This document shows positions 6,802 to 15,133 of a stretch of 64,000 nt of DNA, piece after piece. The notes under the pieces are model-generated. The model ran no database searches and was not told the DNA's origin. It saw nothing but the letters and a program-made list of their open reading frames with translations. The DNA lies in contig NZ_JBHUJB010000021.1 in the NCBI RefSeq assembly GCF_042683245.1, positions 1-64,000 on the forward strand, in the 5' to 3' direction. Origin of the DNA: Rubritalea tangerina (GTDB taxonomy: Bacteria; Verrucomicrobiota; Verrucomicrobiia; Verrucomicrobiales; Akkermansiaceae). Positions within the stretch are counted from its first letter, which is position 1; the number at the start of each line of letters is the position of its first letter. Made by a program: the position numbers and the translations under genes.

Positions 6802-7446
6802 TTACTTTTTCTTCTCTTTTCTGGGGTAGCGTTTATCGAGCTCTTGGTTCCAGTCAGCGATGCGCTGGGATTGCATGCGGTAGAGGTCGTCACAATTATC
6901 GAGGATGGTGATGGAGATGATTTTATTACCAACGCCATTGGTTTTCCAGCCTGGGCCGGAGAGCTTGCCGGTGATTTTATCGACGACATTTTGGCCTTTA
7001 GTGACTTCGCCGAAGACGGTGTGTCGGTTATTGAGGTGGGGTGTAGCCTGGTGGGTGATGAAGAACTGGGAGCCATTGGTGCCAGGTCCAGCATTTGCCA
7101 TGGAGAGAATGCCTGCTTTTGAATGCTTGAGCTTGGGGTGGAATTCATCTTCAAAGCGATAGCCTGGGCCGCCGCGGCCAGTTTCGGTTGGGTCGCCTCC
7201 CTGGACCATAAAGTTAGGGATAACGCGGTGGAATTTCACACCATCGTAGTATCCGCGGTTGGCAAGGTTGAGGAAGTTTGCGGCAGTGACTGGGGTTTTT
7301 GAAGCAAAGATGGTGGCTTCAATATCACCGACATCAGTTTTGATTATAATGCGTACGTCTTTTTTCGGAGCTTTTTCTGTTTGCTGACCACAGGCGGTCA
7401 TGAAGCTGCAGAGAGTAGCGAGCAATGTCAGGGCAATTCTTTTCAT
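6802..7446 (-). CDS. Cyclophilin-type peptidyl-prolyl isomerase lipoprotein
   Basis: Catalyses cis-trans isomerisation of prolyl bonds, here probably in the periplasm. It starts with a lipoprotein signal (MKRIALTLLATLCSFMTAC, Cys 19 as the lipidation site). The cyclophilin domain fills residues about 30-200 with FHRVIPNFMVQGGDP (catalytic Arg), MANAGPGTNGSQFFI and HTVFGEVTKGQNVVDKI. A charged tail (DKRYPRKEKKK) ends the protein. It stands alone on the minus strand with its own terminator, and diverges from dinB. Confidence 0.93.
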   Translation of the reverse strand: MKRIALTLLATLCSFMTACGQQTEKAPKKDVRIIIKTDVGDIEATIFASKTPVTAANFLNLANRGYYDGVKFHRVIPNFMVQGGDPTETGRGGPGYRFEDEFHPKLKHSKAGILSMANAGPGTNGSQFFITHQATPHLNNRHTVFGEVTKGQNVVDKITGKLSGPGWKTNGVGNKIISITILDNCDDLYRMQSQRIADWNQELDKRYPRKEKKK

Positions 7447-7492
7447 CGGGTGGACAAATAACCGAAGCTAGGCTTTGCTGCAAGCATACAGA

Positions 7493-8551
7493 GTGAGTGA
7501 AGGAGAAACAGACGAGCGCAAGCTTATCCATATCGACATGGATTGCTTTTATGCTGCGATTGAACAACGCGAGCAGCCTGAGTTGCGTGGAAAGCCCATC
7601 GGTGTGGGTGGTGCTGGCCGGCGTGGAGTTTTATGTACTGCGAGCTACGAGGCGCGGCAATTTGGTGTGCGCTCTGCGATGCCGGGTTTCAAGGCGCTTG
7701 AGCTGTGCCCACAGATCGTACTCGTACCGGTGCGTTTCGAGCTTTACCAAGCGGTGTCGGCGCAGGTCAGGGCAATTTTTGGCCGTTTCACAGATCTGAT
7801 TGAACCTCTTTCTCTAGATGAAGCGTATTTGGATGTGAGTCACTGGAGGAGTGATCCAGCAGCGATTGCGCGTGAGATCAGAGCGCAGATTTATGAAGAG
7901 ACTCAGCTGAGGGCATCGGCGGGGATCGCGCCTAACAAGTTGATCGCAAAGGTGGCGAGTGATTTAAACAAGCCGAATGGGCAATATGTGGTTCGCCCTG
8001 ACGAGGTGCCAGAGTTTATGAAGCAGCTGCCAGTGTCAAAGTTGTGGGGAGTGGGTAAGAAGATGCAGGCCAAATTTTCAGCTCAGGGGGTGGAGACCTG
8101 TGGGGACTTACAGCGCTATGATAAGATAGCTATGGCACAGCGTTATGGAAAGTGGGGGGTGGAGTTGTATGAGCTTTGTCGTGGAATTGATTCGCGTGCG
8201 GTGAAAGTGCACCGAATGCGAAAGTCGATTAGCAAAGAAACGACTTTTCGGGAAGATGTAGTTGGCGTGCTATCACTAGTCCCCACCTTACGATCCATGT
8301 TAGAGGAAGTGGGGGAGAGTTATCAAAGTCGCTATACCGATCGCGAGATTAAGAGTGTGGTGGTGAAATTGAAATTTGCGGATTTCACACAAACAACGAT
8401 TGAGAAAGGGAGTGGAGATGTCGATATAGCCTTAGCGGAGCAGCTTTTGCATGATGGTTATGCGCGAGGAAAGGGCAAGGCCGTCCGCTTGTTAGGTGTG
8501 GGGGTGCGTCTCGCTGATGAGGAGGATGAGAAGCAGTTAGAGATGTTTTAG
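7493..8551 (+). CDS. dinB: DNA polymerase IV
   Basis: Y-family error-prone polymerase for translesion synthesis. It begins KLIHIDMDCFYAAIEQRE (first metal-binding Asp) and has SLDEAYLDVS (catalytic Asp-Glu), the helix-hairpin-helix segment LPVSKLWGVGKKMQAKF, and ends with KQLEMF, a plausible beta-clamp-binding motif right at the C terminus. I favour the GTG at 7493; an in-frame TTG at 7475 would add six residues and neither has a strong ribosome site. About 352 residues, full length. The short upstream gap is shared with the divergent cyclophilin gene. Confidence 0.94.
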   Translation: MSEGETDERKLIHIDMDCFYAAIEQREQPELRGKPIGVGGAGRRGVLCTASYEARQFGVRSAMPGFKALELCPQIVLVPVRFELYQAVSAQVRAIFGRFTDLIEPLSLDEAYLDVSHWRSDPAAIAREIRAQIYEETQLRASAGIAPNKLIAKVASDLNKPNGQYVVRPDEVPEFMKQLPVSKLWGVGKKMQAKFSAQGVETCGDLQRYDKIAMAQRYGKWGVELYELCRGIDSRAVKVHRMRKSISKETTFREDVVGVLSLVPTLRSMLEEVGESYQSRYTDREIKSVVVKLKFADFTQTTIEKGSGDVDIALAEQLLHDGYARGKGKAVRLLGVGVRLADEEDEKQLEMF

Positions 8552-8560
8552 GCGAGCTTG

Positions 8561-9565
8561 CTAAGATCCTGTGTGGAGAATCGAGCGGATTGTCTGGAGT
8601 TCTTGATCGCTGAATGAGAGGTTTTCTAGGCAGGCGAGATTTTCCTGAAGTTGTCTCACACTGCTGGCACCGATGAGTGTGGAAGTGACTGTGGGATTAG
8701 CCAGAGTCCAAGCGAGGGCCATTTGGGCGAGTGTTTGTCCACGTTGTTCGGCGATGGGGGCGAGTTGTCGTACGATGGCGATATTTTTCTCCACTTCAGC
8801 TTGTTGGAGGTAACCATGTTCTTTACCTGCTCGGGAATTTTCGGGGATGCCTTCTAGGTAGCGGTTTGTGAGTTGGCCTTGGGCCAGTGGGGAGAAGGTG
8901 ATGCAGCCAACGCCGTGGGTGTCGAGGGCTTCAGTGAGTCCATTTTCAATCCAGCGGTCTAACATCGAGTAGCGAGGTTGATGGATAATGCAGGGGGTGT
9001 TGAGTTCTTTAAGGAGCTTAAAGGCTTCAACGGCTTTATCGGCTGGGTAGTTGGAGATGCCTGCGTAGAGTGCTTTCCCTTGTTGGACGGCGCTGGCGAG
9101 TGCTCCCATTGATTCTTCTAGTGGAGTATCTGGATCTGGGCGGTGGTGGTAGAAGATGTCCACGTAGTCGAGCTGCATTCTCTCGAGTGATTGGTCGAGG
9201 GAGTTTAGGATATACTTACGCGATCCCCAATCTCCGTAGGGGCCATCCCACATGAGGTATCCAGCCTTTGTGGAGATTACAAGTTCGTGACGGTGAGGTT
9301 TGAGGTCGTCTCGGTAGAATTTGCCGAAATTGGTTTCTGCGGAGCCTGGAGGTGGGCCGTAGTTGTTGGCTAGATCAAAGTGGGTGATTCCTGAGTCGAA
9401 TGCGTGTCGAACAATGGCTTGTGCCATGTCGCGGCTATCTACCTTACCGAAGTTGTGCCACAAACCGAGTGAGATGGCGGGGAGTTTGAGTCCACTGTTT
9501 CCGCAACGTTTGTATGGCATGCGGCCGTCATATCTATCTGGGTTTGCTTTGAATGCTCCGTACAT
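8561..9565 (-). CDS. Aldo/keto reductase, YghZ/L-glyceraldehyde 3-phosphate reductase type
   Basis: NADPH-dependent oxidoreductase of the AKR superfamily. The 334 residues follow the E. coli YghZ (Gpr) pattern closely: MPYKRCGNSGLKLPAISLGL, WHNFG, then HFDLANNYGPPPGSAE (catalytic Asp and Tyr), ISTKAGYLMWDGPYGDWGSR (Lys), YVDIFYHHRPDP (His), GISNYPADK, and GVGCITFSPLAQGQLT in the cofactor region. E. coli YghZ reduces L-glyceraldehyde 3-phosphate and methylglyoxal; that activity here is inferred. It converges with dinB, the stops being ten bases apart. Confidence 0.9.
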   Translation of the reverse strand: MYGAFKANPDRYDGRMPYKRCGNSGLKLPAISLGLWHNFGKVDSRDMAQAIVRHAFDSGITHFDLANNYGPPPGSAETNFGKFYRDDLKPHRHELVISTKAGYLMWDGPYGDWGSRKYILNSLDQSLERMQLDYVDIFYHHRPDPDTPLEESMGALASAVQQGKALYAGISNYPADKAVEAFKLLKELNTPCIIHQPRYSMLDRWIENGLTEALDTHGVGCITFSPLAQGQLTNRYLEGIPENSRAGKEHGYLQQAEVEKNIAIVRQLAPIAEQRGQTLAQMALAWTLANPTVTSTLIGASSVRQLQENLACLENLSFSDQELQTIRSILHTGS

Positions 9566-9780
9566 TAATTGAGAGTTTAGAGTGGTGCTTGGGTGCTGGC
9601 AACCATCGCTTTGCCTTGATTTTAGTCGGTGGAGTGATCGGCGGATGTGTTAGCGTCACTTTTACATCATAGTAGGATTTTGTGATAAAAACAATTGTGT
9701 TCAAGTAGTTGCTATGATATAAGCTTTTTAAATCAGAGAAATGCCCTCGAAAGGGGCGAAAAATTTAAGATAATAAGAAA
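9566..9780 (+). promoter_or_regulatory. clpB upstream region with 5' UTR hairpin
   Basis: A 215-base AT-rich region. A possible -10 box TATGAT lies near 9713-9718, without a convincing -35. A small hairpin GCCCT-CGAAA-GGGGC sits at 9743-9757, about 25 bases before the clpB ATG, which itself has no Shine-Dalgarno sequence. No CIRCE or consensus sigma-32 promoter is visible. The hairpin could make translation temperature-sensitive, but this is only a guess from its position. Confidence 0.35.
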
Positions 9781-12354
9781 ATGCAAAAGATGACAATCAA
9801 GCTGCAGGAAGCATTGCAGCAGGCACAGCAGACGGCGACTCGGTCATCCCATCCCGAGTTGAAAGCGACCCACGTATTACTGGAGCTTCTTCAGCAAGAT
9901 GGGGGTATTGTGACGCCTATTTTAGAATCGGCGGGCATTGATATTGTACGATTGAAAGCGAGTGTGGTGTCGAGTTTAGCGGGGGAGACGAGTGTGAAGG
10001 GGGGGAATACCCAGCCACAGGCGAGTTATGGTTTGAGGTCTACCTTGGATGAGGCCGATCGTGCGAGAGAGAAAATGGGGGATGACTACCTGAGTGTGGA
10101 ACATTTTTTGATTGGGGCGCTGCAGTCTGGGAGTCCGGCTGGGAAGTTATTGAGTGAGTCAGGTTTAGATCTGGAGAAGCTGGAGTTGGCACTCAAATCG
10201 GTACGTGGTAATCAGCGTGTGACGGACGAAGATCCGGAAGGTAAGTACCAGGCGTTAGAGAAGTATGGCACGGATCTGACTGCGCGTGCGCGCTCTGGGA
10301 AGATTGACCCAGTGATTGGTCGAGACGATGAAATTCGCCGTGTGATGCAGGTATTGAGTCGTAGGACCAAGAATAACCCTGTTTTGATTGGTGAGCCTGG
10401 TGTCGGTAAGACTGCTATCGTAGAAGGTTTAGCTCGGAGGATTGTGAGTGGAGATGTACCCAGTTCGATGCAAGGGAAACGATTAATTTCGTTAGACATT
10501 GGGTCGATGATTGCGGGGGCGAAATACCGTGGTGAGTTCGAAGATCGTTTGAAGGCTTTTTTGAAGGAAGTAAGTGAGTCAGAGGGTGAGATAATTCTCT
10601 TTATTGACGAGCTGCACACGATTGTTGGTGCTGGTGCAAGTGAGGGTGCTGTGGATGCCTCTAACTTGTTGAAGCCTCAACTTGCCCGTGGTGAGTTGCG
10701 TACGATTGGGGCGACGACACTCGATGAATACCGTAAGTATATTGAAAAAGATGCAGCACTTGAGAGGCGTTTCCAGCCGGTAAATGTTGGGGAGCCTAGT
10801 GTCGAGGATACGATTGCGATATTGCGGGGTCTTAAAGAGCGGTATGAAGTGCACCATGGGGTGCGCATTCAGGACAGTGCTATTGTGGCAGCAGCGTCTT
10901 TAAGTGATCGCTACATTTCAGATCGTTTCTTACCTGATAAGGCGGTGGACCTGGTTGATGAGGCGGCATCGCGTCTCAAGATAGAGCTCGATTCTGTGCC
11001 TACTGAGATTGACCAGATGGAGCGTCAGGTGATGCAGTTAGAAATGGAGCGTCAGGCGCTCGAAAAAGAGTCTGACCCAGCGTCTGCGAAGCGTTTGGAG
11101 AAAGTGAAAGAGGAAATGGCCAATATCAAGGAGAATTCAGACGGACTGATGGCTCAGTGGCGCAATGAGAAAGAGGTGATTGAGGTAGTGAATGGTGCGC
11201 AGGAGCGCATAGAATCTCTCAAGACTGAAGCCGAGCAAGCAAAGCGTGAGGGTGATCTCAGTCGTGCTTCAGAGATTACCTATGGTCAGATTCCTGAAGC
11301 AGAGAGGCAGGCTGAGGAAGCGAAGTTGAAGTTAGATGAAATTCAAAAGGCTGGTCGCATTCTCAATGAAGAGGTCAGTGAAGAGGATATAGCACGTGTG
11401 GTAGCGAGCTGGACGGGTATACCTGTGAGTCGTCTTCAAGAAGGTGAGCGTTCGAAGCTTGTGAAGATGGAGGAGCGGCTTGGCGAGCGTGTCATTGGCC
11501 AGCGGCAAGCCATTGATGCGGTGTCGAATGCGGTGCGGCGAGCACGTGCAGGCTTACAGGATGAGGATCGCCCGATTGGTTCCTTCTTATTTTTAGGGCC
11601 TACGGGTGTGGGTAAGACTGAGCTGTCGAAGGCTTTGGCTGAGTTTCTGTTCGATGATGAAGGAGCGATGGTGCGCATTGATATGTCTGAGTACATGGAG
11701 AAACACGCGGTCTCACGTCTGATTGGTGCACCTCCTGGATATGTTGGTTATGATGAAGGTGGGCAGCTGAGTGAGCACGTACGTCGCAAGCCATACAGTG
11801 TGGTGTTATTTGATGAAGTCGAGAAGGCGCACCCGGATGTCTTTAACGTGCTCCTTCAAGTGTTAGATGATGGGCGTATCACTGATGGTCAGGGGCGTAC
11901 TGTGGATTTCCGCAACACGGTTTTGATTATGACTTCCAACATTGGCAGCCAGTACATCATGGATGAAAGCAATGCTGAACAACGAGAGGCCAAAGTCAAC
12001 GAGGCTCTACGTGCTCATTTCCGTCCCGAGTTCCTCAACAGGATTGATGAGACGATTATATTTGATCGCCTAGATAAGGAGGAGTTGGGAAGCATCATTG
12101 GTCTTCAACTCGACAGGGTGAGTGCACGTCTTGCTCAACAAGGGTTGACGCTCAAGCTCGACGATGAGGTGAGGGATTATATTGCTGAGCAGGGGTATGA
12201 TCCGACCTATGGGGCAAGGCCGTTGAAGCGTGCGATTCAACGCTATTTGTTAGACCCGCTGAGTTTGGATGTTCTAGATGGAAAATTCGTCGAAGGGGAT
12301 ACGATAGAGGCGCAATTGGAAGACCATCAGAGAGTGGTTTTTGAGAAGGCCTGA
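9781..12354 (+). CDS. clpB: Chaperone disaggregase ClpB
   Basis: Hexameric AAA+ machine that, with DnaK, pulls polypeptides out of aggregates in the cytosol. Domain order over 857 residues: Clp N-domain (two repeats, about 1-145), first AAA module with GEPGVGKTAIVEGLA (about 205-218) and ELHTIVGAG, a long charged coiled-coil middle domain (about 410-520, EMERQALEKESDPASAKRLE), second AAA module with LGPTGVGKTELSKAL (about 605) and DEVEKAHPDVFNVLLQ, then the Clp C-terminal domain with YGARPLKRAIQRYL. All key motifs are present. The start at 9781 gives MQKMTIKL; an ATG at 9790 is equally possible. Heat induction is likely but not evident from the promoter. Confidence 0.97.
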   Translation: MQKMTIKLQEALQQAQQTATRSSHPELKATHVLLELLQQDGGIVTPILESAGIDIVRLKASVVSSLAGETSVKGGNTQPQASYGLRSTLDEADRAREKMGDDYLSVEHFLIGALQSGSPAGKLLSESGLDLEKLELALKSVRGNQRVTDEDPEGKYQALEKYGTDLTARARSGKIDPVIGRDDEIRRVMQVLSRRTKNNPVLIGEPGVGKTAIVEGLARRIVSGDVPSSMQGKRLISLDIGSMIAGAKYRGEFEDRLKAFLKEVSESEGEIILFIDELHTIVGAGASEGAVDASNLLKPQLARGELRTIGATTLDEYRKYIEKDAALERRFQPVNVGEPSVEDTIAILRGLKERYEVHHGVRIQDSAIVAAASLSDRYISDRFLPDKAVDLVDEAASRLKIELDSVPTEIDQMERQVMQLEMERQALEKESDPASAKRLEKVKEEMANIKENSDGLMAQWRNEKEVIEVVNGAQERIESLKTEAEQAKREGDLSRASEITYGQIPEAERQAEEAKLKLDEIQKAGRILNEEVSEEDIARVVASWTGIPVSRLQEGERSKLVKMEERLGERVIGQRQAIDAVSNAVRRARAGLQDEDRPIGSFLFLGPTGVGKTELSKALAEFLFDDEGAMVRIDMSEYMEKHAVSRLIGAPPGYVGYDEGGQLSEHVRRKPYSVVLFDEVEKAHPDVFNVLLQVLDDGRITDGQGRTVDFRNTVLIMTSNIGSQYIMDESNAEQREAKVNEALRAHFRPEFLNRIDETIIFDRLDKEELGSIIGLQLDRVSARLAQQGLTLKLDDEVRDYIAEQGYDPTYGARPLKRAIQRYLLDPLSLDVLDGKFVEGDTIEAQLEDHQRVVFEKA

Positions 12355-12399
12355 TGCGACTGAGGAAATTTCGCATTTGAAGTTCATCGGTCTAAAGCA

Positions 12400-12432
12400 A
12401 ACGCCCGAGTTGGAGGGTCCAGCTCGGGCGTT
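12400..12432. terminator. Bidirectional terminator between clpB and the TPR gene
   Basis: A stem of ACGCCCGAGTTGGA pairs with TCCAGCTCGGGCGT around a GGG loop (one G-T/C-A irregularity). It is followed by TTTTATT on the plus strand and by GTTTGCTTT on the minus strand, so it can serve the two convergent genes. Confidence 0.85.
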
Positions 12433-12455
12433 TTATTGTGATGGTTATGTGTGTA

Positions 12456-13283
12456 TTACTGTTCGGGCGAGGTATTTTTTTGTTCGTTGCCGTAATAGCT
12501 TTTGATGTAGCCGAACTCGGTCATTGTGTCTTCCCAGGAGGCAATTGTTTGAGCGCTACCTGAATAGACTCTGCGACCTTTGTTAAGGTACTCGAGTCCT
12601 TTATCTTTGTTGTCGAGCGAGTACTGGAGGGCTGCGTTTGCGTAGTAATAGTAGGGGGAGTCGTCACGGAAATCGTAGAGCGCAGCTAATTCTTTGGCTT
12701 TTTTAGCATGTTGTTGGCGCTGATCGGCGCTGAGAGATTCATCTTTCGAGAGGCCGATGTGGGAGAGCATGATTTTGAACTCCACGAGTCGCTTCATCTG
12801 CATTGCTTTTTCAGGAGCAAGTGAGAGGGCTTCAGTGAAGATTTCTAAGGATTTTTTCCAATCTCCTGAGACGAAAGCGACTTCACCGATGTTGAAGACG
12901 ACATTGAGTGAGGGGCCGGTGATTTCTTTTGATAGGATGAATTGCTCCATGGCTTTGGGGAAATCTCTCAATTCGACATAGCAGGCCCCACGAAGGTTGA
13001 TGACTTGTGGGTCGTCAGGGAAGATTTCGTTCAACTCACGGGTGGCTTCGAGGGCTTCAAAGATTCTTTTATTTTGGAAGAGCACGCCAGCTTCATTGCG
13101 CTTTTTGAGGAACTCGACGCGTGTTTCTTCGGGAAGGTTACTGAAGGCGTTGATTGCTTTTTTATAGCGTTCTGTAGGTTCGTTCGCTTTTTTAGGAGCC
13201 GCGGTGTCAGCAGGCTTGGCTTCTTGAGCCATAAGTTGTGGGCTGAGCAGAGCTAGTGAGGTGATGAGGGCGAGTTTTTTCAT
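12456..13283 (-). CDS. Exported TPR-repeat protein, unknown function
   Basis: Starts with a signal peptide (MKKLALITSLALLSPQLMAQ; an ATG two codons upstream is in frame). The mature 255 residues contain tetratricopeptide-like helical pairs, for example RIFEALEATRELNEIFPDDP, RDFPKAMEQFILSKEI and GDWKKSLEIFTEALSLAPEK, so a periplasmic protein-protein interaction scaffold is likely. A disordered charged stretch (AKPADTAAPKKANEPTE) follows the signal peptide. It lies between clpB and nadD on the minus strand, separated from both by clear gaps. Confidence 0.75.
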   Translation of the reverse strand: MKKLALITSLALLSPQLMAQEAKPADTAAPKKANEPTERYKKAINAFSNLPEETRVEFLKKRNEAGVLFQNKRIFEALEATRELNEIFPDDPQVINLRGACYVELRDFPKAMEQFILSKEITGPSLNVVFNIGEVAFVSGDWKKSLEIFTEALSLAPEKAMQMKRLVEFKIMLSHIGLSKDESLSADQRQQHAKKAKELAALYDFRDDSPYYYYANAALQYSLDNKDKGLEYLNKGRRVYSGSAQTIASWEDTMTEFGYIKSYYGNEQKNTSPEQ

Positions 13284-13338
13284 TTCCATAGTTATCCTTT
13301 CATGAAATTAAATACGACCACTTAGGTTTAGCAAGTGG

Positions 13339-13920
13339 CTACTTGAGGAAGTGGTGATTTTCTTTTAATGTTTCAGCGACTGCTGGGTGGAGCCAGGGGG
13401 TAGTTTTGCCTGTAGAGAGTTGCTGGCGGATTTGTGTGGCTGAAGCTGGGTGTTGGATGAGATTGAGTGTGTGGCAGGTAAAGCCAGTGATGGGGGAAGG
13501 AGGTGTTGTTCTTGAGTAGACAATGACTTCTAACAATTCGGCAAATTCGGTGGCGTTTTTCCAACGCGGTAGGGCTTGCCATTGGTCGGTACCCATCAGC
13601 CAATAGAGTTTGGCATTTGGGTAGAGGTTGTGGAAGTGCTGGGCGGTGCGGAAGGAATAGGATGGCGGCGGGGCGATGAGGTCGTAGTCACTGACTTCAG
13701 CCCAAGGTAGGGCATTGGTCGCGAGGTGGCACAGGTGGAGGCGGGTGTCATCGCTGAGGCTATTTTGCTTCGACTTATGAGGGGACTGGCGGCACGGGAG
13801 GAAGATGACTTTATCGAGATTGAGGCGTTTTTTTGCTTGTTGAGCGATATAGGTATGGCCCAGGTGAATTGGGTCAAAGGTGCCACCGAAGAGGCAGATT
13901 TTTGGTTGCGGCTGAGTCAT
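13339..13920 (-). CDS. nadD: Nicotinate-nucleotide adenylyltransferase
   Basis: Forms deamido-NAD from nicotinate mononucleotide and ATP in NAD synthesis. Nucleotidyltransferase motifs are clear: KICLFGGTFDPIHLGHTYIA at the N terminus, LYWLMGTDQW in the middle, and SATQIRQQL near the C terminus (the ISSTxxR motif). I choose the ATG at 13920 (MTQPQPKICLFGG); the longer frame from 13974 would overlap the divergent chrA. This gives 193 residues, normal for the family. Confidence 0.93.
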   Translation of the reverse strand: MTQPQPKICLFGGTFDPIHLGHTYIAQQAKKRLNLDKVIFLPCRQSPHKSKQNSLSDDTRLHLCHLATNALPWAEVSDYDLIAPPPSYSFRTAQHFHNLYPNAKLYWLMGTDQWQALPRWKNATEFAELLEVIVYSRTTPPSPITGFTCHTLNLIQHPASATQIRQQLSTGKTTPWLHPAVAETLKENHHFLK

Positions 13921-13939
13921 GGCTGGGTACCGTTGCGGC

Positions 13940-15121
13940 ATGCAATTTTTTAGCTGCTTTCTGACATCGCTCAAGCTTGGACTGACGTCGTTTGGTGGGC
14001 CGGTCGCACATTTGGGTTATTTCAGAGATACTTATGTGGTGAAGAAAGGATGGGTGAGTGAGGAGCGGTTTGCAGAGTTGTTGGCGCTTTGTCAGTTTTT
14101 ACCGGGGCCGGCGAGCAGTCAGTTTGGGGCTGCGATTGGCTATGATAAAGGTGGATGGTTAGGGGCTTTAGGTTCATGGATTGGTTTTACGCTACCCTCT
14201 GCAATCTTAATGATATTGTTGGCTGTGGGCTTACAGCCGATTTCAGAAGCATTGGGAACGGGTTGGATTCAGGGTTTGAAATTAGCAGCAGTGGCGATAG
14301 TGGCCTTGGCGGTGCTGGGGATGAAAAAGAAGCTATGTACTCTACCGGCACATTATGCGGTGGCAGTGGTGGCCTTGTTGATTTTGGTATTTACGAGTCA
14401 GGCGTGGATACAGCCTATGGTCATTCTATTAGGGGGGATAGTCGGGGCGTTATTCTTTGCTGATTATAAAGATTATCAGAAGGAAAAGAATCAGGTGAAA
14501 AGGAAGTGGCCGGTGGTCAGTGTGCTGGGCATCGGTTTGTTTATCGCTGGGGTGTGTGCGATTCCTTGGTTGTCACGGATTGGGGCTGGGGCCGAAGCTA
14601 CCGCTGGCTTGTTACGGGCTGGGGCATTAGTTTTTGGAGGTGGTCACGTGGTGCTGCCCTTGTTGGAGTCTAGTTATGTCGGTGGTGGTTTGATGGACCA
14701 GGACACTTTCTTGGCAGGTTATGGGGCAGCGCAGGCAGTTCCAGGACCGATGTTTACCTTGGCTTCCTACTTGGGGAGTGCGGTCCAGATTGGTGGCAAT
14801 GCATGGTTAGGCGGGCTCATTGGGACGGTGGCAATCTTCGCGCCGGGAATGTTTTTATTAGCTTTTGGCATTCCGTTGTGGAATTGGCTGAAGGCAATGC
14901 CTAGGGCCAAAGGAGCTGTGGTGGGGGCGAATGCTGCTGTGGTTGGTTTGCTCGGAGCAGCCTTGATTCACATGTTTGGTTATGTGGTAGATGCTGATCC
15001 CAAGCGATGTGCCATCAACATTGCTGTGGTCTTGGCATTGTTCCTTTTGCATGGGTTTCGCAAAATGCCCGCCTGGATGGCAGTATTGAGTGCGGGTGTG
15101 TTAGGTGGATTTATTTTTTAA
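13940..15121 (+). CDS. chrA: Chromate transporter ChrA, two-domain form
   Basis: Inner-membrane CHR-family transporter; two homologous halves of about 190 residues, each opening with the family motif: FLTSLKLGLTSFGGPVAHLGYF with FLPGPASSQFGAAIGY in the first half, and LRAGALVFGGGHVVLPLLE with YGAAQAVPGPMFTLASYLG in the second. About ten hydrophobic helices. Members export chromate; others of the family have unproven substrates. The start at 13940 (MQFFSCFLTSLKLG) is preferred over 13919, which overlaps the nadD start. About 394 residues. Confidence 0.93.
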   Translation: MQFFSCFLTSLKLGLTSFGGPVAHLGYFRDTYVVKKGWVSEERFAELLALCQFLPGPASSQFGAAIGYDKGGWLGALGSWIGFTLPSAILMILLAVGLQPISEALGTGWIQGLKLAAVAIVALAVLGMKKKLCTLPAHYAVAVVALLILVFTSQAWIQPMVILLGGIVGALFFADYKDYQKEKNQVKRKWPVVSVLGIGLFIAGVCAIPWLSRIGAGAEATAGLLRAGALVFGGGHVVLPLLESSYVGGGLMDQDTFLAGYGAAQAVPGPMFTLASYLGSAVQIGGNAWLGGLIGTVAIFAPGMFLLAFGIPLWNWLKAMPRAKGAVVGANAAVVGLLGAALIHMFGYVVDADPKRCAINIAVVLALFLLHGFRKMPAWMAVLSAGVLGGFIF

Positions 15122-15133
15122 TGTAGAAATGGG

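Noticed and set aside
9743..9757. Riboswitch or CIRCE element ahead of clpB
   Set aside because: The hairpin is only five base pairs and does not match CIRCE or any riboswitch consensus.
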